Shown here one piece after another: positions 44,964 through 54,457 of a stretch of DNA of 64,000 nucleotides. This DNA comes from JADHLK01 sp038131695 (GTDB taxonomy: Bacteria > Pseudomonadota > Alphaproteobacteria > Puniceispirillales > Puniceispirillaceae), in the NCBI GenBank assembly GCA_038131695.1, contig JAYPQA010000013.1:4938-68937 (forward strand). Direction: 5' to 3'. The translations under genes were made by a program, and so were the position numbers. A model generated the notes under the pieces. It made no database searches. It saw nothing but the letters and a program-made list of their open reading frames with translations, and was not told the origin of the DNA. How positions within the stretch are numbered: the first letter of the stretch is position 1; each line of letters starts with the position of its first letter.

Positions 44964-46214
44964 TCAGCTATCCTCTGGCCCGGCCTTCAGCACAATGCGG
45001 ATATCATTGACATTGGTGCGTGTCGGGCCGGTAATGATCTGATCGCCCAGCAGGCCGAAAAAACTGTGCGAATCATTATTGGCCAGCAGCCCGGCCGGAT
45101 CGCAGCCCAGCGCAACCGCCCTGTCAAAACTATCCGGGCCAGCCAACGCCCCGGCAATCGGCGCTGCCCCGTCTATCCCGTCCGAATCGCCAGCCGCCAC
45201 CCAGACGCCCGGCACTCTGTGCATCACCATTTCATGCACGAATTCTGCGTTGCGCCCGCCGGACCCGCTGCCGGTGACCTGAACCGAACATTCGCCGCCG
45301 GAAATCAGCGCCGTTCCCGGCGCAACATCGGCGATCTGCTTGCCCATGGAACGGGCCAGCTGGGCGGCGCTGTCCTGAAAATCATCGCCCAGAATTTCGG
45401 TCTGCCAGCCCGCCTTTTGCAAGAGGGCCGCTGCCGCCTGCAAGGATCGCAGCGGCGTTGCCACCAGCTGCATATCAGCCCGGGCCAGCCCGGGATGCCC
45501 CGTGCCCGGCGGGGCGGCACGCGGGTCCAGCAGCCAGGCCCGCAAATCGGCACTAACCTCTATCCCATAGCGATCCAGCACTGCCAGCGCGGCCCCGGGC
45601 GCATCCTCAACGCCAGACGCCGGGCCTGAGGCAATCGCCGCAATATCATCTCCCGGCACATCCGAGATCGCAAAGCCGCACAGGCTGGCCGGCGCGGCAG
45701 CCAGCGCCAGCCGCCCGCCCTTGAAACCGGACAGGTGACGGCGCACCAGATTCATCTCCTGAATAGGGGCCCCGGACTGCAAAAGCTGGTGTGACAGGGC
45801 CTGTTTGCCAGCCAAATCCAGCGGCCCGGCAGGCAGGCAGCACAGCGCCGAGCCACCCCCCGATACCAGCAGGATCACCCGGTCCCCCTCCTCCAGCCTT
45901 GCTGCCTCTGCCAGCAGGCGGCGGGCCGCCAGCACCGAACGCTCATCCGGCACCGGATGGGCGGCGGTGATCACCTCTATCTGTTCGGTATCTGCCTCAT
46001 GCCCGTCTGGCACCACGACCAGCCCCTGCAGCGGACGATCCAGACATTGTTCTGCCACCCGTGCCATATCAGCACCCGCCTTGCCAAGGCCCAGCACAAT
46101 CTCCCGCCCGCTCGGCAGAGGCGCCAGCCCAGCCAGCGCAGGCGGCAAAACCTGTTCCGGGCGCGCCGCCTCTATCGCGGCGGCAAAAGCCTGTCTTAAC
46201 AGCTGCTTTATCAT
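44964..46214 (-). CDS. Glycerate 2-kinase (MOFRL/DUF4147 family)
   Basis: A 416-residue kinase converting D-glycerate to 2-phosphoglycerate. GLGKAGADMARVAEQ, ILLVSGGGSALCCLPA, NLVRRHLSGFKGGRLA, and the C-terminal MOFRL part GGECSVQVTGSGSGGRNAEFVHE and GDSDGIDGAAPIAGA are diagnostic. Such genes are sometimes annotated ttuD/hydroxypyruvate reductase. It could feed glycine/serine carbon from the nearby methylated-glycine dehydrogenase into central metabolism. ATG 46214 is preferred to the GTG at 46223. Confidence 0.92.
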   Translation of the reverse strand: MIKQLLRQAFAAAIEAARPEQVLPPALAGLAPLPSGREIVLGLGKAGADMARVAEQCLDRPLQGLVVVPDGHEADTEQIEVITAAHPVPDERSVLAARRLLAEAARLEEGDRVILLVSGGGSALCCLPAGPLDLAGKQALSHQLLQSGAPIQEMNLVRRHLSGFKGGRLALAAAPASLCGFAISDVPGDDIAAIASGPASGVEDAPGAALAVLDRYGIEVSADLRAWLLDPRAAPPGTGHPGLARADMQLVATPLRSLQAAAALLQKAGWQTEILGDDFQDSAAQLARSMGKQIADVAPGTALISGGECSVQVTGSGSGGRNAEFVHEMVMHRVPGVWVAAGDSDGIDGAAPIAGALAGPDSFDRAVALGCDPAGLLANNDSHSFFGLLGDQIITGPTRTNVNDIRIVLKAGPEDS

Positions 46215-46379
46215 ATTTCCCACTGATCTGGATGGCCGCGCTTACGGCATCTGTTCCACAACTCTGGAAACCGAAAAAAAAGAGGCACCCTAATGCGACG
46301 GCTAAAGTGTTTCGCAGGATCCGGAAAATTGCAATAATGCTTTGTTTTTTTCTCCCCGACAGGCGATAAAGCACAAGAA

Positions 46380-47087
46380 ATGGGCATTATTGATTCCATG
46401 CAGCAAGCTCTGGCCATGCTGGTCAGGCTGGAGGCTGATCTCTGGGAAATTATCCTGCTTTCCATCAGGGTGAGCGGAACAGCGACTTTCTTTGCCCTTG
46501 TTTTTGGCCTGCCGCTGGGCGCGTTGCTGGCAACCCGCAGCTTTCCCGGACGCACCGCTGCCGTCATTTTGGTGAACAGCCTGCTGGCCCTGCCGCCAGT
46601 GGTGGCCGGGCTGGTCATCTATCTGCTGCTTTCGCGCAGCGGGCCGTTTGGCTGGCTGCAGCTGCTCTACAGCCCGACAGCCATGATTATCGCCCAATTT
46701 GTTCTGATTTTGCCCATCGCCGCCGCCCTCTCACGCCAGATATTTGAGCAGATGCTGGCCGAATATGCCCCGCTGCTGGCCTCGCTGCGTTGTTCCACCA
46801 CCCAGCGCATAGCGGTCTTGCTGCGGGATGGCAGGCTGGAGCTGATAACGGTGGTGCTGGCCTGTTTTGGCCGCGCCATTGCTGAGGTGGGTGCGGTGAT
46901 TATTGTCGGCGGCAATATCAATCATGTCAGCCGCGTGCTGACAACCGCTATCGCGCTGGAAACCTCACGCGGTGAGCTGGCGCTGGCACTGGCACTCGGT
47001 ATGGTATTGCTTGTGATAGCCCTGCTGGTCAATCTGGCCGGCCAGCTGATTCGGGTTGTCTTGCAGAAAGCTGGTGCCGATGTCTGA
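46380..47087 (+). CDS. tupB: ABC transporter permease, tungstate/anion type (TupB-like)
   Basis: A 235-residue permease with about five helices. The binding-protein-dependent EAA-like loop is AEYAPLLASLRCSTTQRI, followed by GRAIAEVGAVIIVGGNINHVSRVLTTAIALETSRG, typical of TupB/WtpB-like tungstate or molybdate permeases. It overlaps the ATPase gene by 8 bp. No substrate-binding TupA lies on either side in the window. Supplying Mo/W would suit enzymes such as MsrP. Confidence 0.85.
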   Translation: MGIIDSMQQALAMLVRLEADLWEIILLSIRVSGTATFFALVFGLPLGALLATRSFPGRTAAVILVNSLLALPPVVAGLVIYLLLSRSGPFGWLQLLYSPTAMIIAQFVLILPIAAALSRQIFEQMLAEYAPLLASLRCSTTQRIAVLLRDGRLELITVVLACFGRAIAEVGAVIIVGGNINHVSRVLTTAIALETSRGELALALALGMVLLVIALLVNLAGQLIRVVLQKAGADV

Positions 47088-47781
47088 GGAAATCAAAACC
47101 AGTGAACACCCCCCCGGCCCGCCAGTGCTGCGCGCTGATGAGCTCTGCTATACGCGCCAGAACCGGCAGCTGATCACCAAGGCCAGCCTGACCCTTTCGG
47201 CCGGGCAGATCACCCTGCTGGCCGGGCATAACGGGGCTGGCAAGAGCCTGCTTCTGCAGCTGCTGCACGGGCTGATGCCGCCGGATTCAGGCCAGCTGTC
47301 CGGCCCGCCCGGAAAGCAGCAAAAAATGGTCTTTCAAAAGCCTGTCCTGTTGCGCCGCTCCACCCGCCAGCATCTGGCCTTTCTGGCCCCGCAGCTGGAC
47401 CGGGACGGGCTGGATGCCTGTCTGGCCCGGGCGGGTCTGCTAGATCGCCAGCAGGTTCCAACCCGCCAGCTATCCGGCGGTGAGGCGCAAAAGCTGGCCC
47501 TGACCGGTGCGCTGGCGACCCGTCCGAAATTACTGTTTCTGGATGAGCCGACTGCCAGCCTGGATTATGAATCCACCCGCTTTGTAGAGGACAGCCTGCA
47601 ACAGGCGCGCGCCGGGGGCATGGCGATTTTGATGGTCTCGCATAATCGCACCCAGATCAAAAGGCTGGCAGATCGGGTGCTGTTTCTGGCCCGCGGCACC
47701 ATTACCGATAACGCCCAGGCAGACGCATTTTTTGCCCAGCCAGAAAGCCGGGTTGCCCAGGATTGGCTGGATTTCGCTTAA
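47080..47781 (+). CDS. tupC: ABC transporter ATP-binding protein (TupC-like)
   Basis: A 233-residue ATPase. Walker A GHNGAGKSLLLQLL, Q-loop VFQKPVLLRRSTRQHL, signature LSGGEAQKLAL and Walker B LLFLDEPTASLD are all intact. The QKPVLLRRS Q-loop wording is typical of TupC-type importers. ATG 47080 is used within the end of tupB. Its TAA overlaps the stop of the convergent dehydrogenase gene. Confidence 0.88.
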   Translation: MSEEIKTSEHPPGPPVLRADELCYTRQNRQLITKASLTLSAGQITLLAGHNGAGKSLLLQLLHGLMPPDSGQLSGPPGKQQKMVFQKPVLLRRSTRQHLAFLAPQLDRDGLDACLARAGLLDRQQVPTRQLSGGEAQKLALTGALATRPKLLFLDEPTASLDYESTRFVEDSLQQARAGGMAILMVSHNRTQIKRLADRVLFLARGTITDNAQADAFFAQPESRVAQDWLDFA

Positions 47782-50209
47782 GATCGCAGCAAGCTGGCAT
47801 TGGCATCATAGAGCGGCTGGCCCAGCACCTCAGCTGGCCAGAATTGCCCCAGAATCTCCACCTCCAGCGCCGTGCCGCCCGCCGCCAGCTCAGTCGGCAA
47901 ATAGGCGAGGGCGACCGAACAACCCACATGATGGGCATAGCCGCCGGAGCTGACAAAACCGACCGCCGCCCCGTCCTTCATCACCGCCTCATCGCCGGTC
48001 ACATCAACGCCCTCACTGGCCAGCCGCATCACGCAAAGCCGTCTGGCCGGGCCGGATTTGGCTTCTTCCAGTGCCGCCTGCTTGCCACAGAAATCCCGCT
48101 CCCAATCGATAAAGCTGTCCAGCCCGGCCTCAGCAGCGGTGAAATCAGGCCGGTAATCCGCGCCCCAAACGCCCCAGCCCTTTTCCAGCCGCAGTGCCAG
48201 CAAGGACCGTGCCCCATACCATTTCAGGCCCAGCTCGCCGTCCGCATCCGCCTCTTCAATCGCCTCCATCAGCCGCAGCTGATAATGCGGGGCCACATAA
48301 ATCTCATAGCCCAGCTCGCCGGAAAAGGAGAGCCGCGCAATCAGGGCCGGCAAGCCGCCTGCAAAACCCTGGCGAATATCGCGGAATTTGAAGGCCTCAT
48401 TGCTCACATCCTCGCGGCACAGCCTGGCCAGCAGCGTGCGCGCCTTTGGCCCCGACAGGGCAATGCCATGCCAGTCATCTGACAGATTGCGATACTGCAC
48501 GCCGCTTTCCGGCAGATGCGTCTCAAACCAGCGCCGGTGCATATTCTGTGCTGTGCCAGACCCGAACAGCATGAAATGATCCTCTGCCAGACAGGCCACG
48601 GTGAAATCACCATAGAGCTTGCCCTTGGCGGTCAGCATCGGGGTCAGCGCCAGCCGGCCCGGCCGCGGAATACGCCCGGCCAGCAGCCAGCCAAGATAGG
48701 CCCGTGCGCCCGGCCCCTTGAATTCATGCTTCGCAAAATTGGCAATTTCCACCGCCCCGACTGAATGGCGCACCGCAGCCACCTCAGCAGCGACATAGTC
48801 ATGTGCGCGGCTGCGCCGGAAGCTCGGCTCCTCAAACGCATCCTGCGGCCCGTCCGCAAACCAGAGCGCAGATTCCAGCCCGTGCGCATCACCCATCACC
48901 GCCCCTTTGGCCAGGAGCCGGTCATAGATAGCCGTGGTTTTCTGCCGCCGCCCCTTTGGCAAAGTCTCATTGGGAAAGGTCATCACAAAGCGGCGCTCAT
49001 AATTTTCTGAGGCTTTGACAGTTCCCCATTGCGGGCTGGCATAATCGCCAAAGCGCGCCACATCCATCGCCCAGACATCAATGGATGGCTCGCCATCGAT
49101 CATCCATTCCGCCATGCACAGCCCAACCCCGCCACCCTGGCAAAAGCCGGCCATCACGCCGACAGCCACCCAGTAATTGCGCATCCCCGGCACCGGCCCG
49201 ATCATCGGATTGCCATCCGGGCCAAAGGTGAAGGGCCCATTTATCATATTCTTGATGCCCGCCCGCTCCAGAGCCGGAATCCGCTCAAACCCCAGCTGCA
49301 GCCGATCGGCGATATTATCCAGGCGCGGCTCCAGCAGCTCATGGCCAAAATCCAGCGGCGTGCCGGCAACCGCCCAGGGGTTGCCCGCGGCTCATAGGTT
49401 CCCAGCAACATACCGCCGCGTTCCTGGCGGAAATAGATATTGCCCTCATAATCAATGCCGGCCGGGAGCCTTTCCTCACGCTCCACAATCTCGGGAATAT
49501 CCTCGGTTATCAGATAGTGATGCTCCATCGGCTGCACCGGCAGATGCAGCCCGGCCAGATGCCCCAGCTCGCGCGCCCACAGCCCGCCAGCATTGACAAT
49601 CATCTCAGCATTCACCGTGCCTTTGGCCGTCACCACATCCCAGCTGCCATCGGGGCGCTGGTTGGTTTCCAGCACCGGGCAATGGGTCTGATAGCGCGCG
49701 CCATGCACCCGCGCCGCCTTTGCATAGGCATAGGTGACCCCGGAGGGATCAATATCGCCATCCAGCGGATCCCACAACGCCGCGATATAGCGCGAGGCAT
49801 CAATCAGCGGATGCCGTCGTGCCGCCTCTTCTATGGAGATAAATTCCTGATCCAGCCCCATTGTGCGGGCCTTGGATCGTTCGCGTTTCAGGTAATCATG
49901 CCAATCTTCATTGGAGGCGAGATAAAAACCGCCTGTATTATGCATCCCCACAGAATGGCCGGACAGCTCTTCAATCTCGCGATAGAGATTGATGGTATAG
50001 CCTTGCAGGCGCGAAATATTCGGGTCTGAGCTGATTGTATGAATCTGGCCGGCCGCGTGCCAGCTGGACCCGGAGGTCAGCTCATCGCGTTCCAGCAACA
50101 ACACATCCTTCCAGCCGAATTTGGCCAGATGGAACAGAATCGAACAGCCAACCACGCCGCCCCCGATCACAACAACGCGGGCATGGCTTTGCAGCTTTTC
50201 CCCTGACAT
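47778..50209 (-). CDS. FAD-dependent dimethylglycine/sarcosine dehydrogenase-type protein with GcvT domain (one frameshift)
   Basis: About 810 residues. The N-terminal DAO-type FAD domain opens VVVIGGGVVGCSILFHLAK, and SGSSWHAAG holds the histidine that carries covalent FAD in this family. The C-terminal 370 residues form the folate-binding GcvT domains (VGAVEIANFAKHEFKGPGA, SFSGELGYEIYV). At 49377-49380 four G should be five; correction restores EPRATPWAVAGTPLDFGHELLEP and joins both parts. It probably oxidatively demethylates dimethylglycine, sarcosine or a related compound, passing formaldehyde to tetrahydrofolate. ATG 50209 follows AGGAA. Confidence 0.88.
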
Positions 50210-50321
50210 GAATTCCTCCCCTTTGAAACCCCCTCTTGATTCCAAGACTGGCGGGAGCAGCAAAGAGAGTCTGCCGCAGAACCGGCATGATCAGCCGTTT
50301 TCAAGCTATTGCTGCTCTGCC

Positions 50322-51539
50322 TCAGCCACGCAGGCTTTTCAGTTCAAAATCCGGATTGGCAATATCCTGGCGTGCGACCGGCTGGCCCTTTTCCATACAG
50401 GCTTTGGCAATCATATAAGCCTGCGGGTCAGAGGCCGATTCGACAGAACAGAGCTGATCTCCGACAAAGCTCCAGACAGACAGGCTGCCCTCGCGCCGGC
50501 CTGTGCGGCTGATAAAATCCAAACCTTCGCTGCCAGCGGGGGGCAGCAAGCCGGCAATCTGCAGCTTGACATCATATTGATCCGACCAGAACCAGGGCAA
50601 TTCGGTCTCCGGCACAGGCTGGCCGACAATGGCGGCTGCCGCTACCTGGCCACTGAACTGGGCATGATGCACCGATTCCAGCCGCAGCGGATAATGGGCA
50701 GCAGCATGGGCGACATCCCCAATGGCAAAAATCGACGCATCCTCGGTGCGATAATCTGCTGCGACCGGAATACCATTACCCACCGCCAGACCCGCTGCCT
50801 CAGCCAGCCCGGTTTCCGGAATCACCCCGATCCCGGCCAGCAGCAGATCACAGTCAATCTGGCGGCCATCATCCAGCTCTATCGCGCTAATCCGGCCTGC
50901 TTGCCTGATCAGCCCGGTGAGGCCATGACCCAAAACCAGCTGAACCCCGTGTCGGCGATGCAAATCAGCAAAATAATCTGAAATCACAGGCGAGGCGACC
51001 CGCGCCAAAAGCCGCTCAGCCATCTCAATGACCGTGACCTCCAGCCCGGCCTTGCGCAGGCTGGCCGCTGCTTCCAGCCCGATATAGCCGCCCCCGGCCA
51101 CCACGGCTTTTTTGGCCTGTCCCAGCTCAAGGCGCAACGCCCGCGCATCCGCAGCTGTCCGCAAGAGATGCACACCGTCAGCCCCGTCCAGCGGCAGCTG
51201 GCGCGGCCTCGCCCCGGTTGCCAGCACCAGCCAGTCATAGGCAAGCGCGCTGCCATCTGTCAAGGCAAGCTGTTTTGTCTGGCGATCAATTCCGGCCACC
51301 GCCAGCCCGTCCCGCAATGCAATATTGAGAGTCTGGAAAAATTCCGGACGCCGCAGCGCAAAGCCCGCCTCATCAGAAGTCTCGGCCTGCAAATAGGCTT
51401 TTGACAAGGGCGGGCGCTGAACAGGCAGGCCGCTTTCGCGCTCCACCAGCGTAATAGCCCCCTCATAATCTGCGGCGCGCAATTTTTCTGCACAGGCCAG
51501 ACCGGCATGGCTGGCTCCGATGATAACTGTCCGTGTCAC
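50322..51539 (-). CDS. NAD(P)/FAD-dependent oxidoreductase, ferredoxin-reductase (rhodocoxin/BphA4) type
   Basis: About 405 residues with two dinucleotide folds: FAD site VIIGASHAGLACAEKLR at the N-terminus, NAD site KAVVAGGGYIGLEAAASLRKAG near residue 150, second FAD motif SIFAIGDVAHA, and the reductase C-terminal domain. Starting at GTG 51539 (GGGGGATAG upstream) removes an atypical extension. It normally reduces a [2Fe-2S] ferredoxin serving an oxygenase or demethylase. No such ferredoxin is adjacent. Same strand as, and 112 bp upstream of, the dimethylglycine dehydrogenase-type gene. Confidence 0.88.
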   Translation of the reverse strand: MTRTVIIGASHAGLACAEKLRAADYEGAITLVERESGLPVQRPPLSKAYLQAETSDEAGFALRRPEFFQTLNIALRDGLAVAGIDRQTKQLALTDGSALAYDWLVLATGARPRQLPLDGADGVHLLRTAADARALRLELGQAKKAVVAGGGYIGLEAAASLRKAGLEVTVIEMAERLLARVASPVISDYFADLHRRHGVQLVLGHGLTGLIRQAGRISAIELDDGRQIDCDLLLAGIGVIPETGLAEAAGLAVGNGIPVAADYRTEDASIFAIGDVAHAAAHYPLRLESVHHAQFSGQVAAAAIVGQPVPETELPWFWSDQYDVKLQIAGLLPPAGSEGLDFISRTGRREGSLSVWSFVGDQLCSVESASDPQAYMIAKACMEKGQPVARQDIANPDFELKSLRG

Positions 51540-51617
51540 GCTATCCCCCGACAATCGAAACGCTCTCCGATAATCGAAAAGCATTGGAAAAAAAGGATGG
51601 AAAAGTCAGGCTGGCAC

Positions 51618-51872
51618 CTACCCCGTTATCTGCCCCGTCAAATATCCGGGCGAGAGCAGCCAGCTGGTCGAATAGCTTGCCTGATATTCAGCCGCGTGCC
51701 AGCGCATGATCAAAATGGCCAGCACCGCCAGCCCGGCGAACAGCGCATATTGCACCAGTCGCTTGTTGCGCGCCGGCCAGTCCTGTTTTTCCACAAAACG
51801 CAAGATCAGCCAGACCAGCCCACCCGCCAGCAAAAACCCCAGCCCACCTATCAATACTGTATCCTGTCCCAT
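51618..51872 (-). CDS. Small two-helix membrane protein (84 aa)
   Basis: Residues 5-24 (TVLIGGLGFLLAGGLVWLIL) and about 40-58 (YALFAGLAVLAILIMRW) form two membrane helices around a basic loop. No family recognised. ATG 51872 avoids an unlikely polar extension. It precedes the reductase gene on the same strand. Confidence 0.55.
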   Translation of the reverse strand: MGQDTVLIGGLGFLLAGGLVWLILRFVEKQDWPARNKRLVQYALFAGLAVLAILIMRWHAAEYQASYSTSWLLSPGYLTGQITG

Positions 51873-51983
51873 GCCGGCCTCTTTATCCCCTGCTTGCAAA
51901 GTTGCATAAAACCGTTCTCAGGATAGAATGGGCCAGACGGCTTGACCAGCCCCTATCACGGGTATTTTTTGAGGAGAATCACC

Positions 51984-52205
51984 ATGCTTGCAAAATCTGC
52001 TTCCCATTTGCAGCAGGCCGGGGAAAGCTGGAGGGAACATCGGCGCTTTGCCTGGTTTTATGCCGGTCACTGCCTGGCCGCCTCATTCATGGCATTGATT
52101 CACGGGCTGATGCCGGCCTGGTTCGAGACTTCAGCCAGCGACCGGGTGAAAATGCTGGCAGATCCAGACCGGCTGCGCGCCGCTTTTCACAAGAAACGTC
52201 CCTAA
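51984..52205 (+). CDS. DUF6356 family protein
   Basis: 73 residues. An N-terminal amphipathic part (AGESWREHRRFAWFYAGHCL) leads into a hydrophobic helix and HGLMPAWFETSASDRVKML, the conserved feature of this family (HA/HG-LMP-x-F-E-T). GAGGAGA precedes ATG 51984. Function unknown. It is the gene directly upstream of proteorhodopsin on the same strand, 264 bp away. Confidence 0.7.
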   Translation: MLAKSASHLQQAGESWREHRRFAWFYAGHCLAASFMALIHGLMPAWFETSASDRVKMLADPDRLRAAFHKKRP

Positions 52206-52351
52206 CAATGCGTGTTTGTCTGCAGAAACAACACATCCTATAAGAGCAATTTTCCAGTTTTTCTGTGAAAAATCTGTCTTTTTTTTCATCATATTTTCAG
52301 ATAGTTAACAAAGAAACTGCGACAAAAGTGACCATCTGGCCCAGCCTTTTC

Positions 52352-52379
52352 TTGCCTGTGGGAAATATTTTGTTAATGT
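52352..52379 (+). promoter_or_regulatory. Candidate proteorhodopsin promoter and leader
   Basis: TTGCCT (52352-52357), 16 bases, TAATGT (52374-52379), leaving a leader of about 85 bases before the rhodopsin ATG. The 52206-52469 gap has no gene. Its first half includes an AT-rich hairpin and T8 tract (around 52255-52290) that may end the upstream DUF6356 message. The leader holds a 12-base palindrome CGTTCTGGAACG (52438-52449) and a strong AGGAG at 52459-52463. Confidence 0.5.
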
Positions 52380-52469
52380 TTCGCTTCTAGGGGAGTTTCA
52401 TCCGGGCAGGCTCGGGTGGGATTCAAAAAAAGTAGGACGTTCTGGAACGAGACCTTTTAGGAGTGTCCT

Positions 52470-53237
52470 ATGTCAATCAAATCTGCAATTAGATTTGCCA
52501 TTCCGACCGTTGTGCTGTCCTCAATTCCGGCAGTGGCAATGGCGGAAGCTAACCTGCAATCAGATGATTTTGTGGGCATCAGCTTCTGGCTGATTTCCAT
52601 GGCGCTGGTTGCGTCAACTGCTTTCTTCTTCCTGGAGACCCAGCGGGTTTCTGCGAAGTGGAAGACTTCCCTGGTCGTGTCCGGCCTGGTGACCCTGATC
52701 GCAGCCGTGCATTATTTCTATATGCGCGATGTGTGGGTATCCACCGGTGATACACCGACCGTTTATCGCTATATTGACTGGCTGATTACCGTGCCGCTGC
52801 TCATGATCGAATTCTATTTGATCCTGCGGGCCATTACAGCTGTGTCAGGCGGCGTTTTCTGGCGGCTGACAATCGGCACGCTGGTGATGCTGATCGGCGG
52901 CTATCTGGGTGAGGCCGGCTACATCAATGTAACCGTTGGCTTCATCATCGGGATGGCAGGCTGGGCCTACATCCTGTATGAAATCTTTGCCGGTGAAGCT
53001 GGCAAGGTTGCCGCAGGTGAAGCGCCTGCTTCCGTGCAGTCCGCTTATTCAACCATGCGCTGGATTGTGACCATCGGCTGGGCGATTTACCCGCTGGGTT
53101 ACTTCTTCGGCTATATGGCTGGCGGTGCTTCCATGGAAAGCCTGAACATCATCTACAACCTGGCAGACGTTCTGAACAAGATCGCATTCGGTGTTATCAT
53201 CTGGAATGTGGCTGTGACTGAATCAGAAGCCAAGTAA
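52470..53237 (+). CDS. Proteorhodopsin, green-absorbing type
   Basis: A 255-residue light-driven proton pump: signal peptide (about residues 1-25) and seven helices. H81 and D103 (YRYIDWLITVP) are the proton-acceptor pair, E114 the donor, and K237 (LADVLNKIAFGVIIWN) the retinal Schiff-base lysine. Residue L111, equivalent to position 105 of the first proteorhodopsin, predicts green absorption. The DTPTVYRYIDW and GWAIYPLGYFFGY stretches are typical. It has its own promoter region and is followed by an intrinsic terminator, so it should be expressed far above the downstream carotenoid genes. Confidence 0.98.
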   Translation: MSIKSAIRFAIPTVVLSSIPAVAMAEANLQSDDFVGISFWLISMALVASTAFFFLETQRVSAKWKTSLVVSGLVTLIAAVHYFYMRDVWVSTGDTPTVYRYIDWLITVPLLMIEFYLILRAITAVSGGVFWRLTIGTLVMLIGGYLGEAGYINVTVGFIIGMAGWAYILYEIFAGEAGKVAAGEAPASVQSAYSTMRWIVTIGWAIYPLGYFFGYMAGGASMESLNIIYNLADVLNKIAFGVIIWNVAVTESEAK

Positions 53238-53249
53238 GCAAGCTTTGCG

Positions 53250-53294
53250 GCCGGGCAGCGGCCTTCATATCTGCTGCCCGGCTGTTTATTTTTT
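53250..53294 (+). terminator. Intrinsic terminator after proteorhodopsin
   Basis: GCCGGGCAGC (53250-53259) pairs perfectly with GCTGCCCGGC (53273-53282), followed by TGTTTATTTTTT. It is the best-formed terminator on the forward strand. It separates rhodopsin from crtE and would make the pigment genes depend on read-through or a second promoter. Confidence 0.88.
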
Positions 53295-53368
53295 AAGCGT
53301 AAATTTTTGACCATTGCTTTTTGCGTATTTTGGCCCCTGTTCCGGCCCGCTTGTTGGTGAGGTGTTCG

Positions 53369-54394
53369 ATGCCTGATAGTCTGCCTGCTTCTGTATCCAT
53401 CCAGATACCGGCCCTGCAGCTAGCCCGTCCGCAAATGCCGGAAGGCGAGAATCGGCTCAGCCGCTTTATCGAACGCCACCTGCCCGCTGCAGACCATCCC
53501 TTGCACGCACCCGCCCAGCATCATTTTGCCAAGCCCGGCAAGCAGCTGCGCGGACGCATGGCCCTCGCCTCAGCTGAGGCGTTCGGGGCAGACAGCCTGG
53601 CCGCCTTGTGCTGGGCCGCCTCGGTAGAGCTGCTGCACAATGCCTCGCTGGTGCATGATGATATTTGTGATGGCGATATGATAAGGCGCGGGCGGGCGTC
53701 GGTCTGGGGCAAATTTGGCCGCGATATGGCCCTGGCCCTTGGCGACTGGCTGATTGCCCTGTCCTTTGAGCTGGCCGGCGAAGCCGCCCGCCTGTCCGGC
53801 ATCCCGCAGCTGCCGGTAATTCTGGCCCGCCACATGAAAACCACCACCACCGGCCAGGCGATGGAATTCCAGACCGGCAGCTATCCGGACTGGGCGAGCT
53901 ATCTCAATATCAGTGCCGGCAAGACGGCGCCGCTGTTTGTCGCCCCGGTTGAGGGGGTCGCCTGGCTGGCCGGGCGCACCAGCCTGATTGATCCGATCAG
54001 CCGGTTTTTCACCGCTGCCGGCATCTGCTACCAGATTGCCAATGATATCCAGAATGTGCTGGGCACAGACGGCGCGGCCAGCCCGGCCTCAGATTTGTTG
54101 CGGCGCGCGCCCAATGCGGTGATTGTCCAGTTCAATGCCAGCCTGCCAAACAGCCGCAAAAAGGCTTTTGCTGACTGGCTGGCCTCTGGCGATACCGAAC
54201 AGGCCGGGCAATGGCAGGACCGGCTGGTCAATTCCGGGGCGATTACCGCCAGTGCGGCTGAAATGAATCAGCTTCTGGCCGAGGCGCGCGACTGTGCAGG
54301 CTGCCTGCCTGCCGAGGTGGGCGCGGTGATCGGCCCGATGATGCAGCAGCTGCAACGCGTCTGTGGCCAGATTTCAGCCGCCTGCCCGAGCTGA
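53369..54394 (+). CDS. crtE: Geranylgeranyl diphosphate synthase
   Basis: A 341-residue trans-prenyltransferase condensing IPP units to GGPP, the carotenoid precursor. The first aspartate-rich motif is present (NASLVHDDICDGDMIRRG). The second, usually DDxxD, reads ANDIQN (YQIANDIQNVLG), which lacks the usual second acidic cluster. KTTTTGQAMEF and SAGKTAPLFVAPVEG occupy the expected middle positions. ATG 53369 is chosen over earlier in-frame codons. First gene of the crtE-I-B-Y-blh-idi run. Confidence 0.88.
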   Translation: MPDSLPASVSIQIPALQLARPQMPEGENRLSRFIERHLPAADHPLHAPAQHHFAKPGKQLRGRMALASAEAFGADSLAALCWAASVELLHNASLVHDDICDGDMIRRGRASVWGKFGRDMALALGDWLIALSFELAGEAARLSGIPQLPVILARHMKTTTTGQAMEFQTGSYPDWASYLNISAGKTAPLFVAPVEGVAWLAGRTSLIDPISRFFTAAGICYQIANDIQNVLGTDGAASPASDLLRRAPNAVIVQFNASLPNSRKKAFADWLASGDTEQAGQWQDRLVNSGAITASAAEMNQLLAEARDCAGCLPAEVGAVIGPMMQQLQRVCGQISAACPS

Positions 54395-54457
54395 CAAATT
54401 TTGTATAAAAAGCCTGCTGCGGTCATCCATTTGCCGCCAGCTGTGCTATAAGAAAGT

